A DNA stretch of 64,000 nucleotides from Mycolicibacterium sp. TUM20985 (GCF_030295745.1 NZ_AP027291.1:5394001-5458000); one strand, 5' to 3'; shown: positions 51,395-61,044, numbered from the stretch's first letter. Notes: a model not told the origin generated them from the sequence alone. Translations and numbers: made by a program.

Positions 51395-52347
51395 GAGTCC
51401 TCGCCCATTTCACGCCGGGCGCCAAAGTGCACGAATACCTGGCACCTCAACGCGATTGGCTCGACGTCCGGTATTGCGCGGAGGACGACGACGACACCTT
51501 CTACCGCGAGCTGCCCGAAGCCGACGTCATCTGGCACGTCCTGCGGCCGCTGTCCGGTGGCGACCTCGAACGTGCGACACGGTGTCGGCTGGTCCACAAG
51601 CTGGGTGCCGGCGTCAACACCATCGACGTCGGGGCCGCGAGCCGGCTGGGCATCGGCGTGGCCAACATGCCCGGCGCGAACGCCCCCTCGGTGGCCGAGG
51701 GCACGGTGCTGCTGATGCTCGCGGCACTGCGCCGACTGCCCGCCCTCGACCTTGCCACCCGCCGCGGCGCGGGCTGGCCGTCGGACCCCACCCTGGGTGA
51801 GACGGTGCGCGACGTCGGCAGCTGTACGGTCGGGCTGGTCGGGTACGGCAACGTCGCCAAACAGGTCGAGACGATCGTTACCGCAATGGGCGCCAGCACC
51901 CTGCACACCAGCACCCGTGACGACGGCACGCCGGGCTGGCGACCGCTGGACGCACTGCTCGCCGACAGCGACATCGTGTCGTTGCACCTCCCACTCACCG
52001 AGCAGACGGCCGGCCTGCTCAACGCCGAGAAGCTGGCCGCCATGAAGCGAGACGCGGTGCTGGTCAACACCTCTCGCGGCGCGATCGTCGACGAACCCGC
52101 GTTGGTGAACGCGCTGCGCGCCGGGCCGCTGGCCGCCGCGGGCCTGGACGTCTTCGAGGTGGAGCCCGTCCCCGCGGACAATCCGCTGCTGAGCCTCGAC
52201 AACGTGGTCCTGACACCGCACGTCACCTGGTACACCGCCGACACCATGCGCCGCTATCTCGCCGCGGGCGTCGACAACTGCCGCCGCCTGCACGACGGCG
52301 ATCACCTGGTGAACCTGGTGAACGAGGAGGGTGTCGCGCGCGGCTGA
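51370..52347 (+). CDS. D-2-hydroxyacid dehydrogenase family protein
   Basis: This 325-residue enzyme has the two-domain D-isomer-specific dehydrogenase fold. The NAD motif is VGLVGYGNVA, with the third Gly replaced by Ala. The catalytic residues are in NTSRGAIVDE (Arg), DVFEVEPVP (Glu) and TPHVTW (His). It should reduce or oxidise a 2-hydroxyacid or phosphoglycerate-like substrate. Its first 25 bp overlap the hydrolase gene. A GTG at 51385 is an alternative start. Confidence 0.87.
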   Translation: MDREAVAVRVLAHFTPGAKVHEYLAPQRDWLDVRYCAEDDDDTFYRELPEADVIWHVLRPLSGGDLERATRCRLVHKLGAGVNTIDVGAASRLGIGVANMPGANAPSVAEGTVLLMLAALRRLPALDLATRRGAGWPSDPTLGETVRDVGSCTVGLVGYGNVAKQVETIVTAMGASTLHTSTRDDGTPGWRPLDALLADSDIVSLHLPLTEQTAGLLNAEKLAAMKRDAVLVNTSRGAIVDEPALVNALRAGPLAAAGLDVFEVEPVPADNPLLSLDNVVLTPHVTWYTADTMRRYLAAGVDNCRRLHDGDHLVNLVNEEGVARG

Positions 52348-52399
52348 CGCCCAGGTAGGCTCGTTCCCAACCCACCGGTTGATTCAAGGAGCCCAGCGC

Positions 52400-54589
52400 A
52401 TGCCCATCGCCATCCTCTCCGAGCACAACGACCTGGCGGCTTCCGTCCGGGACCTGGTCAAGCGCGTCGCGCCGTCCGACGTCCTGCACGACGCACTCGA
52501 GACCCCGATCTCCAACCCGCCCACCTACTGGAAGGCGGCCGCCGAACAGGGCCTCCAGGGTCTGCACCTCTCGGAGAACGTCGGAGGCCAGGGCTTCGGC
52601 ATCCTCGAACTCGCCATCACGCTCGCCGAATTCGGCCACGGCGCCGTGCCAGGTCCCTTCGTCCCGTCGGCCATCGCCAGCGCACTGATCTCCGCGAACG
52701 ACCCCGAAGCCAAGCTGCTCGAGGGGCTCGCCTCGGGTGAGGTCATCGCCGCGTACGCCATCGACTCCGGGTTGACGGCCACCCGCCAGGGCGGCGGGCT
52801 CGTCATCCGCGGTGAGGTCCGCGCCGTTCCCGCCGCCGCACAGGCCTCACTCCTGGTCCTACCCGTGTCGATCGACAGCGGTGTGGAGTGGATCGTCTTC
52901 GACGCCGACCAGGTCGAGATCGAACCCGTCAAGAGCGTCGACCCGCTCCGGCCGTTGGCGCACGTGCGTGCCAACGCCGTCGAGGTCGCCGACGATCGCG
53001 TGCTGTCCAACCTCGGCCGCACGCTGGCCCGCGCGCTGATCACGACGCTGTTGTCGGCCGAGTGCATCGGCGTCGCCCGCTGGGCCACCGACACCGCTTC
53101 GGAGTACGCCAAGATCCGGGAACAGTTCGGCCGTCCGATCGGACAGTTCCAGGCCATCAAGCACAAGTGCGCGGGAATGATCGCCGAGACCGAACGCGCC
53201 ACCGCTGCCGTGTGGGACGCCGCCCGGGCCATCGACGAGTTCACCGGCGGAAATGCCGACGCCGCTTACCAATTCGCGGCCGCGGTCGCCGCCACGCTCG
53301 CCCCCGTCGCCGCCCAGCACTGTGCCCAGGACTGCATCCAGGTGCACGGTGGCATCGGCTTCACCTGGGAGCACGACACCAACGTGTACTACCGCCGGGC
53401 GATCATGCTGGCCGCCTGCTTCGGCCGCGCGGCCGACTACCCGCAGCAGGTGATCGACGTCGCGACCTCCACGGGCATGCGGCCGATCGACATCGACCTC
53501 GACCCCGACACCGAGAAGCTGCGCGAGGAGATCCGGGCCGAAGTCGCTGCGCTCAAGGCACTTCCGAGCGATGAGCGGGTCACTGCCATCGCCGAGGGCG
53601 GGTGGGTCACCCCGCACCTGCCCACGCCGTGGGGCCGGGCTGCCGCCCCCGTCGAGCAGATCATCATCGCCCAGGAGTTCTCGAGCGGGCGAGTCAAGCG
53701 GCCGCAGATGGGCATCGCCGCGTGGATCATCCCGTCGATCGTCGCCTACGGCACCGATGAGCAGCAGCAACGCTTCCTGCCGCCGACGTTCCGCGGCGAG
53801 ATGATCTGGTGCCAGCTGTTCTCCGAGCCGGGCGCTGGATCCGACCTGGCCAGCCTGACGACGAAGGCCACCAAGGTCGACGGCGGCTGGCGCATCACCG
53901 GCCAAAAGATCTGGACCACCGGCGCTCAGTTCTCGCAGTGGGGCGCGCTGTTGGCGAGGACCAACCCGAGCGCGCCGAAACACGGTGGCATCACCTACTT
54001 CCTGCTCGACATGGCCAGCGAGGGCGTCGAGGTCAAACCCCTTCGCGAGCTCACCGGCAACGCGATGTTCAACACCGTGTTCCTCGACGACGTCTTCGTG
54101 CCCGATGAGTTCGTGCTGGGCGAGGTGGACCGGGGCTGGGAGGTCAGCCGCAACACGCTCACCAACGAGCGGGTGTCCATCGGCAGCAGTGAGCCGCCGT
54201 TCCTGGCTAGCCTCGAACAGTTCGTCGAGTTCTTGAAGGAAGGCCACTTCGACCAGATCGAACAGAACGAAGCGGGCCGGCTGATCGCCGAGGGCCATGC
54301 CGCCAAGCTGCTCAACATGCGCTCGACACTGCTGACGCTGGCCGGGGGCGACCCGATGCCCGCGGCCGCGATCAGCAAGCTGCTCTCCATGAAGACCGGT
54401 CAGGGCTACGCCGAGTTCGGCGTGTCGTCGTTCGGCACCGACGGGGCGATCGGAGACCAGGGCGAGCTCTCCGGCAAGTGGGGCGAGTACCTACTGGCCG
54501 GTCGGGCCACGACGATCTACGGCGGTACCTCGGAAGTGCAGCTCAACATCATCGCCGAACGCCTGCTCGGCCTGCCGCGCGATCCGTAG
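52400..54589 (+). CDS. fadE6: Double-domain acyl-CoA dehydrogenase (FadE6-like)
   Basis: This 729-residue flavoprotein consists of two acyl-CoA dehydrogenase units in one chain. The first (about 1-365) has EYAKIREQFGRPIGQFQAIKH in pieces and IQVHGGIGFTWEHD. The second (about 370-729) has FSEPGAGSDLASL, GQKIWTTGAQ, and the C-terminal YGGTSEVQLNIIAERLLGLPRD. It should oxidise an acyl-CoA or steroid-CoA to the enoyl form. AAGGAG lies 8 nt before the ATG, and a TAGGCT -10 box lies about 40 bp upstream. Length and neighbours match FadE6 as I remember it. Confidence 0.85.
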   Translation: MPIAILSEHNDLAASVRDLVKRVAPSDVLHDALETPISNPPTYWKAAAEQGLQGLHLSENVGGQGFGILELAITLAEFGHGAVPGPFVPSAIASALISANDPEAKLLEGLASGEVIAAYAIDSGLTATRQGGGLVIRGEVRAVPAAAQASLLVLPVSIDSGVEWIVFDADQVEIEPVKSVDPLRPLAHVRANAVEVADDRVLSNLGRTLARALITTLLSAECIGVARWATDTASEYAKIREQFGRPIGQFQAIKHKCAGMIAETERATAAVWDAARAIDEFTGGNADAAYQFAAAVAATLAPVAAQHCAQDCIQVHGGIGFTWEHDTNVYYRRAIMLAACFGRAADYPQQVIDVATSTGMRPIDIDLDPDTEKLREEIRAEVAALKALPSDERVTAIAEGGWVTPHLPTPWGRAAAPVEQIIIAQEFSSGRVKRPQMGIAAWIIPSIVAYGTDEQQQRFLPPTFRGEMIWCQLFSEPGAGSDLASLTTKATKVDGGWRITGQKIWTTGAQFSQWGALLARTNPSAPKHGGITYFLLDMASEGVEVKPLRELTGNAMFNTVFLDDVFVPDEFVLGEVDRGWEVSRNTLTNERVSIGSSEPPFLASLEQFVEFLKEGHFDQIEQNEAGRLIAEGHAAKLLNMRSTLLTLAGGDPMPAAAISKLLSMKTGQGYAEFGVSSFGTDGAIGDQGELSGKWGEYLLAGRATTIYGGTSEVQLNIIAERLLGLPRDP

Positions 54590-54607
54590 GTCGGCTGCCT
54601 GGTGACC

Positions 54608-54613
54608 TAACAT
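54608..54613 (+). promoter_or_regulatory. -10 box of the LysR gene
   Basis: TAACAT would start transcription near 54620, upstream of the GGAGGT ribosome site at 54634-54639. Confidence 0.4.
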
Positions 54614-54644
54614 TGCCTCCCGGGTCAATGGATGGAGGTCACTC

Positions 54645-55583
54645 ACGAGCGGCAACGACCACGGCGTCACGCTGCGGCAGCTGCGGTACTTCGCCGTGCT
54701 CGGCGAGGAGCTGAACTATCGGCGCGCTGCGGAGCGGTTGTTCATCTCCCAGCCCGCCCTCTCCACGGCGATCAAACAGCTCGAACACCAGACCGGAGCG
54801 GTGCTGTTCACGCGCACGACGAGGGAGGTCGCGCTCACCGCCGCCGGCTCGACCTGGTTGCCGAGGGTGCAGGAGGCCCTCCGGAACGTGGACGCCTGCG
54901 TGGACGACCTCGTCACGGCGTCGCGGCGAGACCGACGCATCCGGCTCGGTTATCTGATCGGCACCGGCGCCGACGTCCTATTCCGCCTGGTCCGGCACTT
55001 CGAGTCCAACTTTCCCGAAATCACTGTCGAGCCAAGGGAATTCGACTTCAACGATCCCACGGCCGGCCTGGCCGACGGCATCACGGAGGTGGCCATCATC
55101 CGGCCGCCCGTCGACCTGCCGGAGCACCGGATGCTGATTCTCGACGCCGAGAGCTGGGTGGCCTGCCTGCCACGGGACCACCGGCTGGCGGAGCGGGCGG
55201 ATGTCAGCATCACCGAACTACTGGACGATCCCATCGTCGTAGCGCCGGGCAGCGCGGGCCGGTGGCGTGACTACTGGATGGCGATGGACGCCCGCGACGG
55301 CAAGCCACCCACGATCGCGGCCGTCGCCGCCACCTACGAGGTGGAGACGACGACGGTCGCGCGGGGCCTCGGCATCAGCTTCACCAGCGAGGCCAGCGCC
55401 CGGCTGTACGGCAGACAGGGCATCGTCTACGTGCCGATCACCGACCGGCCCCGCAACTACACCGCCCTGGCCTGGCATCCGGGGCGCCTCAGCGAGGACG
55501 CCGCAGCCCTGATCCGCCAGGTGCACGACGAGTGGAGTTTCGGCGAAGGGCAGTCGCTGGAACGGCCCGCCACGTATTACTGA
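54645..55583 (+). CDS. LysR-family regulator with probable ACG start codon
   Basis: This LysR protein (312 residues from 54645) has the winged helix LRQLRYFAVLGEELNYRRAAE and LFISQPALSTAIKQLE, and a periplasmic-binding-like effector domain. The helix is in frame back to a stop at 54603, but no ATG, GTG or TTG lies in that stretch before the GTG at 54696, which would delete the first helix. GGAGGT at 54634-54639 is 5 nt from ACG at 54645, giving the product (Met)-Ser-Gly-Asn-Asp-His-Gly-Val-Thr-Leu-Arg. The start is thus non-canonical, or the sequence has an error. It probably controls the permease and transaminase downstream. Confidence 0.75.
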   Translation, partial: TSGNDHGVTLRQLRYFAVLGEELNYRRAAERLFISQPALSTAIKQLEHQTGAVLFTRTTREVALTAAGSTWLPRVQEALRNVDACVDDLVTASRRDRRIRLGYLIGTGADVLFRLVRHFESNFPEITVEPREFDFNDPTAGLADGITEVAIIRPPVDLPEHRMLILDAESWVACLPRDHRLAERADVSITELLDDPIVVAPGSAGRWRDYWMAMDARDGKPPTIAAVAATYEVETTTVARGLGISFTSEASARLYGRQGIVYVPITDRPRNYTALAWHPGRLSEDAAALIRQVHDEWSFGEGQSLERPATYY

Positions 55584-55689
55584 TAGTCGGAAGTTATCAG
55601 TAGATCAGAATTTGGAACTTCCGCTGCGGGCGCAGGAGGCGTTTCCTCGGTGCATCCGAGTACGAGCGCACCCCCGAGCTGGAGCACCC

Positions 55690-57186
55690 ATGACCGACAC
55701 CGCTTCACCACCCACCGGTAAGCCCACCCTCTCCGACGAAGACGCCGGGCTGGAACAGTTCGGCTACACGCAGAAGCTCGACCGCTCCGTCGGCCGACTC
55801 GCCTCGTTCGCGATCGGCTTCGCCACGATCAGCGCCACCACGGCGGTGTTCACCGGCTTCGGTGCCGGCTACTTCACCGCGGGCGCCCCCTTCGTGTGGA
55901 CGCTGCTGCTTGCCGCTGCGGTGTTCCTCGTCTGGGTCGTGATCGCCGCCGACCTGACGGCGAAGATCCCGCTGGCCGGCTACGCGTACCAGTGGACCAG
56001 CCGCATTCACGGCTCCAACATGGCGTGGTTCACCGGCGTGATGGCGCTCGCCGGCTGGATCTGCGGCATGACCGGCGTCGGGTTCATCCTCTCCGGCTAT
56101 CTCGGCGGATTGTTCGGCTGGGCGATGAGCCAGACCGCGCAGATCCTGGTCGCCATCGGGGTAATGGCGGTCTGCATGCTGGTCAACCTCTACGGCGTGC
56201 GGTTCGCGACGATGGTCAACAACATCGGCGTCAGCCTCGAATTCGTCATCACCGTCGGGGCCACCATCCTGGTGGCAATCGTCGCGTTCTCGTCACCGGA
56301 CAACCATCAACCGTTCTCGGTCCTGTTCACCGGAGGCACCTCCGACGGCAGCAACCCGTACATCCTGGCGTGGCTGGCCGCCTCACTCGGACCGTTCTTC
56401 GGCCTGATCGGGGTGGAGGCCAGTGCCGACGTGGCCGAGGAGACCATGAACGCCAGGCGCGTCATCCCTCGCACGATGTTCTATGCGCTGGCCGCCTCGA
56501 TCGTCATCGAGTTCGGGATGTACGTCGTCTTCGTGCTGGCCATCCGCGATCAGGAAGCCCTCGCGGCCGCCTCCGCGGCGCCGATCGAGGAGATCATCAC
56601 CCAGCAGGTCGGCCCGGTCATCACGAAGATCGTCGTCGCGGTGGCCCTGACCAACGTGATGGCCTGCATCCTGGCCAACATCCTGGTCGCCACGCGGCTC
56701 ACCTATTCGATGGCCCGTGACAACATGCTGCCGTTCTCCCACGTCTGGCGGCACGTGTCACCGACCAACCGCACCCCCACGTACGCGGTGCTCGGCCTGT
56801 TCGGCTTCTCGACGGCGCTGCTGCTGTTCGCCCTGGTCAGCGAGAAGGCCTTCCTCCTCATCCTCGGGCTCTCGTCGCTGGCGGTCTTCGCCACCTACGT
56901 ACTGCAGACCATCGCGCTGATCATCGGTCACCGTCGGGGCACCATCCCTACGGCCCAACCAGGAACGTTCGACCTCGGTCGGGCGCGGATGCCGATCTAC
57001 ATCGTCGGCCTGATCTGCTTCAGCGCAGTCTGCGTGGCGCTGATCTTCCTGCCGCAGTTCGCCGGTAACGGGTTCGTGTTCCTGGGTCTGGTCGTCCTCG
57101 CCGGCATCTGGGCGGTGACGGGGCTTCGCAAGCGACTGGCCACGGGCGAGGCCGGCCCTGACTTCGCCAAGACCCACACTTCCTGA
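55690..57186 (+). CDS. APC-superfamily amino acid/amine permease
   Basis: This 498-residue transporter has about 12 helices. It shows the APC N-terminal pattern (GRLASFAIGFATISATTAVF), KIPLAGYAYQWTSR, and a region with GVEASADVAEETMNARRVIPR that is typical of amine and amino acid permeases. The GGAGC site precedes the ATG at 55690 by 4 nt. It sits between the LysR gene and the transaminase gene (33 bp gap), so it probably imports the amine that the transaminase uses. Confidence 0.86.
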   Translation: MTDTASPPTGKPTLSDEDAGLEQFGYTQKLDRSVGRLASFAIGFATISATTAVFTGFGAGYFTAGAPFVWTLLLAAAVFLVWVVIAADLTAKIPLAGYAYQWTSRIHGSNMAWFTGVMALAGWICGMTGVGFILSGYLGGLFGWAMSQTAQILVAIGVMAVCMLVNLYGVRFATMVNNIGVSLEFVITVGATILVAIVAFSSPDNHQPFSVLFTGGTSDGSNPYILAWLAASLGPFFGLIGVEASADVAEETMNARRVIPRTMFYALAASIVIEFGMYVVFVLAIRDQEALAAASAAPIEEIITQQVGPVITKIVVAVALTNVMACILANILVATRLTYSMARDNMLPFSHVWRHVSPTNRTPTYAVLGLFGFSTALLLFALVSEKAFLLILGLSSLAVFATYVLQTIALIIGHRRGTIPTAQPGTFDLGRARMPIYIVGLICFSAVCVALIFLPQFAGNGFVFLGLVVLAGIWAVTGLRKRLATGEAGPDFAKTHTS

Positions 57187-57218
57187 AAATCACTAACTGT
57201 CAAAGGAATTGAACTGAC

Positions 57219-58238
57219 ATGACCCTCACCACCAGCCTGACCAGCAACCTCGTCGCCGTCGAACCGGGTGCCGCCATCCGCGAGGACACGCCCGCCGGCT
57301 CCGCGATCCAGTACAGCGATTACGAGCTCGACACGTCCAGCCCGTATGCGGGCGGGGTGGCCTGGATCGAAGGTGAGTACCTCCCCGCCGAGGACGCCAG
57401 GATCTCGATCTTCGACACCGGCTTCGGGCACTCCGACGTCACCTACACGGTGGCGCATGTGTGGCACGGCAACATCTTTCGCCTCGACGACCACATCGAC
57501 CGCCTGCTCGACGGTGCGCGCAAGCTGCGCCTGGACGCCGGCATGAGCAAGGACGAGATCGCCGAGATCACGAAGAAGTGCGTCTCGATGTCGCAGCTGC
57601 GCGAGTCGTTCGTCAACTTGTCCATCACGCGCGGCTACGGAAAGCGCAAGGGCGAGAAGGATCTCTCCAAGCTCACCCATCAGGTGTACATCTACGCGAT
57701 CCCGTATCTGTGGGCCTTTCCCCCGGCCGAGCAGATCTACGGCACGACCGCCATCGTGCCGCGCCACGTGCGTCGCGCGGGGCGAAACACGGTCGACCCC
57801 ACCATCAAGAACTACCAGTGGGGTGATCTGACGGCCGCGAGCTTCGAGGCCAAGGACCGCGGCGCCCGCACGGCGATCCTGCTGGACTCCGACAACTGCG
57901 TCGCCGAGGGACCCGGCTTCAACGTGTGCATCGTCAAGGACGGCGTGCTGGCATCCCCGTCACGAAATGCCTTGCCCGGCATCACCCGTAAGACGGTCTT
58001 CGAACTCGCGGACCAGATGGGCATCGGGGCCAGCCTGCGCGACGTCACCAGCCAGGAACTGTACGACGCCGACGAGATCATGGCCGTCACCACCGCGGGT
58101 GGTGTCACCCCGATCAACACACTCGACGGCGAGCCGATCGGTGACGGCACGCCCGGCCCGTTGACCGTGGCGATTCGAGATCGCTTCTGGGCGTTGATGG
58201 ATGAGCCCGGACTCCTGATCGAGGCGATCGAGTACTGA
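57219..58238 (+). CDS. Class IV aminotransferase, (R)-selective amine transaminase type
   Basis: This 339-residue PLP enzyme has fold-type IV features: the PLP Lys in TIKNYQWGDL, the Glu in AEGPGFNV, and the LPGITRKTV phosphate loop. Its closest pattern in my memory is the (R)-selective amine:pyruvate transaminase of Arthrobacter rather than BCAT: SSPYAGGVAWIEGEY, ISIFDTGFGHSDVTYTVAHVW, FRLDDHIDRL and QVYIYAIPYLW all match that group. It should move an amino group between an (R)-amine and pyruvate or another keto acid. An AAAGGA site lies 11 nt before the ATG. Confidence 0.8.
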   Translation: MTLTTSLTSNLVAVEPGAAIREDTPAGSAIQYSDYELDTSSPYAGGVAWIEGEYLPAEDARISIFDTGFGHSDVTYTVAHVWHGNIFRLDDHIDRLLDGARKLRLDAGMSKDEIAEITKKCVSMSQLRESFVNLSITRGYGKRKGEKDLSKLTHQVYIYAIPYLWAFPPAEQIYGTTAIVPRHVRRAGRNTVDPTIKNYQWGDLTAASFEAKDRGARTAILLDSDNCVAEGPGFNVCIVKDGVLASPSRNALPGITRKTVFELADQMGIGASLRDVTSQELYDADEIMAVTTAGGVTPINTLDGEPIGDGTPGPLTVAIRDRFWALMDEPGLLIEAIEY

Positions 58239-58242
58239 GCCA

Positions 58243-59046
58243 CTAGCCGAGCGAGACGAGCTCCTCGACGTCGTCGACCGGCAGCATGCCCTCGACCCAG
58301 GCGTTGACACTCATGCTGGTGAGGTTGATCCCGCCGCCATGGTTGTCCAGGAAGGCGGTATCGGCGGCGTCGCGGCCGGTCGCGATGCGCACCATCGACT
58401 GACGGGGCGCCAGGCAGGTGGCGTCGACGACCCGCCACAGCCCGTCGACGTAGGCCTCGGCAACGGCGTGGAAGTCCATCGGATAGCAGCCGGGGGCGTA
58501 GACCGCGACGAGGCGCGCCGGGACGTTGACCGCCCGCAGCAGGGCGACGACCAGGTGCGCGTAGTCGCGGCAGACACCCTGACCGGCCAGCACGGTGTCC
58601 GCGGCGCCGTCGATGGGATCACTCGAACCGGGCACGTACTGCAGCCGCGTGCCGACCCAGGACGACACCTTCTCCAGCAGCGCCGAGGACTTCGCCAGAT
58701 TGCCGAATTCCGTTGCGGCGAAACCGTAGAACTTGTCGGCCTCGGCGTATCGACTGGGACGCAGATACGTCGACAGGTCGATCTCGGCGACCGACGCCGG
58801 CTCCGCCTGACCCAGGATGGTCGCCGAGTAGTTCGCGGTCACCGTGCCCTTGCCCGCCTCGAACTTGTGGATCCGGGTGCCGTGCTGGCCGACGAGTTCC
58901 ATCGGCTCGACCTCGTTGCCGTTCAAGGTGAATGACAACGACTCGGTGACCTCGGCACCCGGTTGCGGGGCAATGGCAATCTGAAATTCCAGGGTCGTCG
59001 GATCGAAGACCTCGACTTGGAGCTGCGCGCCAACTTCTCGTCTCAT
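58243..59046 (-). CDS. Transglutaminase-like cysteine protease-fold protein
   Basis: This 267-residue protein has the transglutaminase catalytic triad: Cys in GQGVCRDYAHL, His in DFHAVAEAYV and Asp in WRVVDAT. The N-terminal beta domain (about 1-130) matches the bacterial transglutaminase N region. There is no signal peptide. Such proteins cleave or cross-link peptides; some are linked to proteolysis of modified proteins. The ATG at 59046 is preferred; a longer frame adds a basic non-conserved tail. It is convergent with the transaminase, 4 bp apart. Confidence 0.85.
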   Translation of the reverse strand: MRREVGAQLQVEVFDPTTLEFQIAIAPQPGAEVTESLSFTLNGNEVEPMELVGQHGTRIHKFEAGKGTVTANYSATILGQAEPASVAEIDLSTYLRPSRYAEADKFYGFAATEFGNLAKSSALLEKVSSWVGTRLQYVPGSSDPIDGAADTVLAGQGVCRDYAHLVVALLRAVNVPARLVAVYAPGCYPMDFHAVAEAYVDGLWRVVDATCLAPRQSMVRIATGRDAADTAFLDNHGGGINLTSMSVNAWVEGMLPVDDVEELVSLG

Positions 59047-59253
59047 GCGCTTACCACTGCTTTCACTACGTCGATGGGGGGAGAGACGCGGCGCGCGCAT
59101 CATGTCGGGCTCATCAGTACCCGATGCGAACGATGACCAAACGTCGGCAGAAGCCTAGGGGACGATCGAGTCGACGTCCCGTCGTCGACGCGGACCGCCG
59201 TCTTGCCGGCGAGGTCGACGTCCACGCCGGGGTACTACCACCGGGACGTGGAA

Positions 59254-60960
59254 CTATTCCTCGTCCTGATCCTGCTCGCCGCCGACCTTGATGTCCTTCA
59301 GCTCGCGCTTGAGGATCTTGCCCGTCGGATTGCGCGGGAGCTCGTCGAGGAAGACCACCTCGCGCGGCACCTTGTAGCGGGCCAAGTTGTCCTTTACGTA
59401 CGCCTTGATCGCGTCCTCGTCGACCGAGGCGCCCTCGGTCTTGACGACGAAGGCGCGCAGGCGATGTCCCCACTCCTCGTCCTCGACCCCGACGGCGGTC
59501 GCCTCGACCACGTCGGGGTGTCCGCTGATTAGATCCTCGACCTCGGCGGGGAACACGTTCTCGCCACCGCAGACGATCATCTCGTCATCGCGGCCGCTGA
59601 CGTAGAGCAGCCCGTGCTCGTCGAAGTAGCCGACGTCGCCGGAGGACATGAGTCCGTCGATGATCGCCTTGTGGCCACCGCCGGTGTACCCCTCGAACGG
59701 GAAGGTGTTGCCGACGAAGATCCGGCCGACCTCACCCTTGGGCACCTCCTTGCCGTCATCGTCGAAGAGCTTCACCTTCACGCCCTTGACGACCGGTCCG
59801 ACGGTGGATGGGTTGATGGACAGATCCTTGGGCCTGGCGATGGTCGCGAACGCGATCTCCGTGGATCCGTACAGGTTGTAGACGACGGGCCCCAGGTCCT
59901 TGAGCGCGCGGGTGGCGAGTTCGCCGCCCAGTTGCGACCCGGACACGAAGACGATGCGAAGGCTCGACAGGTTCGGCCGCGGGCTGGTCTTCTCGAGTTC
60001 GTCGAGGATCCGGGACAGCATGACCGGCACCACGACGATCGCCGTCACGTGATGCTTCTCGACGTCGGCGAGCACCGTAGCCGGCTTGAACCGCCGCCGC
60101 AGCACGAGTGTGCTGCCGAGCATCATCGCGATGGTGGCGTGCAGGAAACCGAGCGCGTGGAACATCGGGGCGGGTAGTGACGTCACCTCGCCCGCCTTGA
60201 ACGGCACGTGCGAGAGGACGCCGCCGATCGGGGCGAGCGAGGGCGGCGTGCTGCGATTCGCGCCCTTGGGAGTGCCGGTGGTGCCGCTCGTCAGGATGAT
60301 GATCTTCGAGTGCGCCCCCGCCTTCGGCGGCGGGCCGGGCCTACTCCTGGCGATCAGGTCGGCCAGTGTCTCGTCGGTGCTCTCCGACGGTTCTTCGGGC
60401 TTGTCGGGGTTGGTCGCGAGGGCGCGCAGCTTGCCCAGTTCCGGGTCGGCCGCCGAGCATGCCTTCGTGTACTCGTCGTCGTGAATGATCAGCCTCGCGC
60501 CCTCGCGCTCGGAGACCTCCTTGATCTGGGGGCCGGAGAACTCGCTGTTGAGCAGGATCAGTCGGGCACCGACCTTGGCGGCGCCGTAGAGCCCGATCAG
60601 GAACCACCGGTGGTTGCGGATCAACAGCGCGACACCGTCGCCGCCGCGGACGCCCAGTCCCAGCAGTCCGTGGGCGACGGCGTTGGCCGCGGCGTCGAGT
60701 TCACCGAACGTCAGCTCGCCGTCGTCGTCGATGATTGCCGTGCCGTGGGGGTTCCGCCGGGCGTTGAGCGCCGGGATCATGCCGAACTCACCCCAGCGCC
60801 GGATGTCGGCGATCATGGCCGCCACGTTTTGCGGCGGCTCCAGCTTGAGGGCGCCCGCCTCGAACATCTTCCTGGCGTAGTGCAGCTCGGCTGAGCCGCG
60901 CTCGAGGTACTGCTGAACCTTGGCCGCCGCCTGCAGGGGAAGCTCGGTGAGGTGTGGCAT
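59254..60960 (-). CDS. fadD2: Acyl-CoA synthetase (FadD2-like)
   Basis: This 568-residue AMP-forming ligase has the P-loop ILTSGTTGTPKGAN, the YGSTE motif, SGDVGYFDEHGLLYVSGRDDE and the C-terminal catalytic Lys in NPTGKILKREL. It activates fatty acids to acyl-CoA. The start MPHLTELPLQAAAKVQQYL recalls FadD2, which in M. tuberculosis lies beside fadE6. A TATTGT -10 box 6 nt before the ATG indicates leaderless translation. The promoter region is shared with the divergent polymerase-domain gene. Confidence 0.88.
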   Translation of the reverse strand: MPHLTELPLQAAAKVQQYLERGSAELHYARKMFEAGALKLEPPQNVAAMIADIRRWGEFGMIPALNARRNPHGTAIIDDDGELTFGELDAAANAVAHGLLGLGVRGGDGVALLIRNHRWFLIGLYGAAKVGARLILLNSEFSGPQIKEVSEREGARLIIHDDEYTKACSAADPELGKLRALATNPDKPEEPSESTDETLADLIARSRPGPPPKAGAHSKIIILTSGTTGTPKGANRSTPPSLAPIGGVLSHVPFKAGEVTSLPAPMFHALGFLHATIAMMLGSTLVLRRRFKPATVLADVEKHHVTAIVVVPVMLSRILDELEKTSPRPNLSSLRIVFVSGSQLGGELATRALKDLGPVVYNLYGSTEIAFATIARPKDLSINPSTVGPVVKGVKVKLFDDDGKEVPKGEVGRIFVGNTFPFEGYTGGGHKAIIDGLMSSGDVGYFDEHGLLYVSGRDDEMIVCGGENVFPAEVEDLISGHPDVVEATAVGVEDEEWGHRLRAFVVKTEGASVDEDAIKAYVKDNLARYKVPREVVFLDELPRNPTGKILKRELKDIKVGGEQDQDEE

Positions 60961-60966
60961 CGCCCC

Positions 60967-60972
60967 ACAATA
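60967..60972 (-). promoter_or_regulatory. -10 box of leaderless fadD2-like promoter
   Basis: TATTGT on the minus strand ends 6 nt before the ATG at 60960. Confidence 0.5.
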
Positions 60973-61044
60973 TGTGACGGCGGTCGCAGACGGGCCAGGG
61001 TGCGCATCCCACTTCCCGTCGCTCCGCCCGGCTGGGTGCACAAC

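Noticed and set aside
54632..55270. ATG-initiated frame over the LysR gene
   Set aside because: It is out of frame with the winged-helix domain and encodes an Arg-rich shadow protein; kept only as evidence that the LysR start is abnormal.
59047..59253. Hairpins between the transglutaminase and fadD2 genes
   Set aside because: The stems are short or interrupted and no T run follows; not strong enough to call a terminator. No gene is seen in this stretch.
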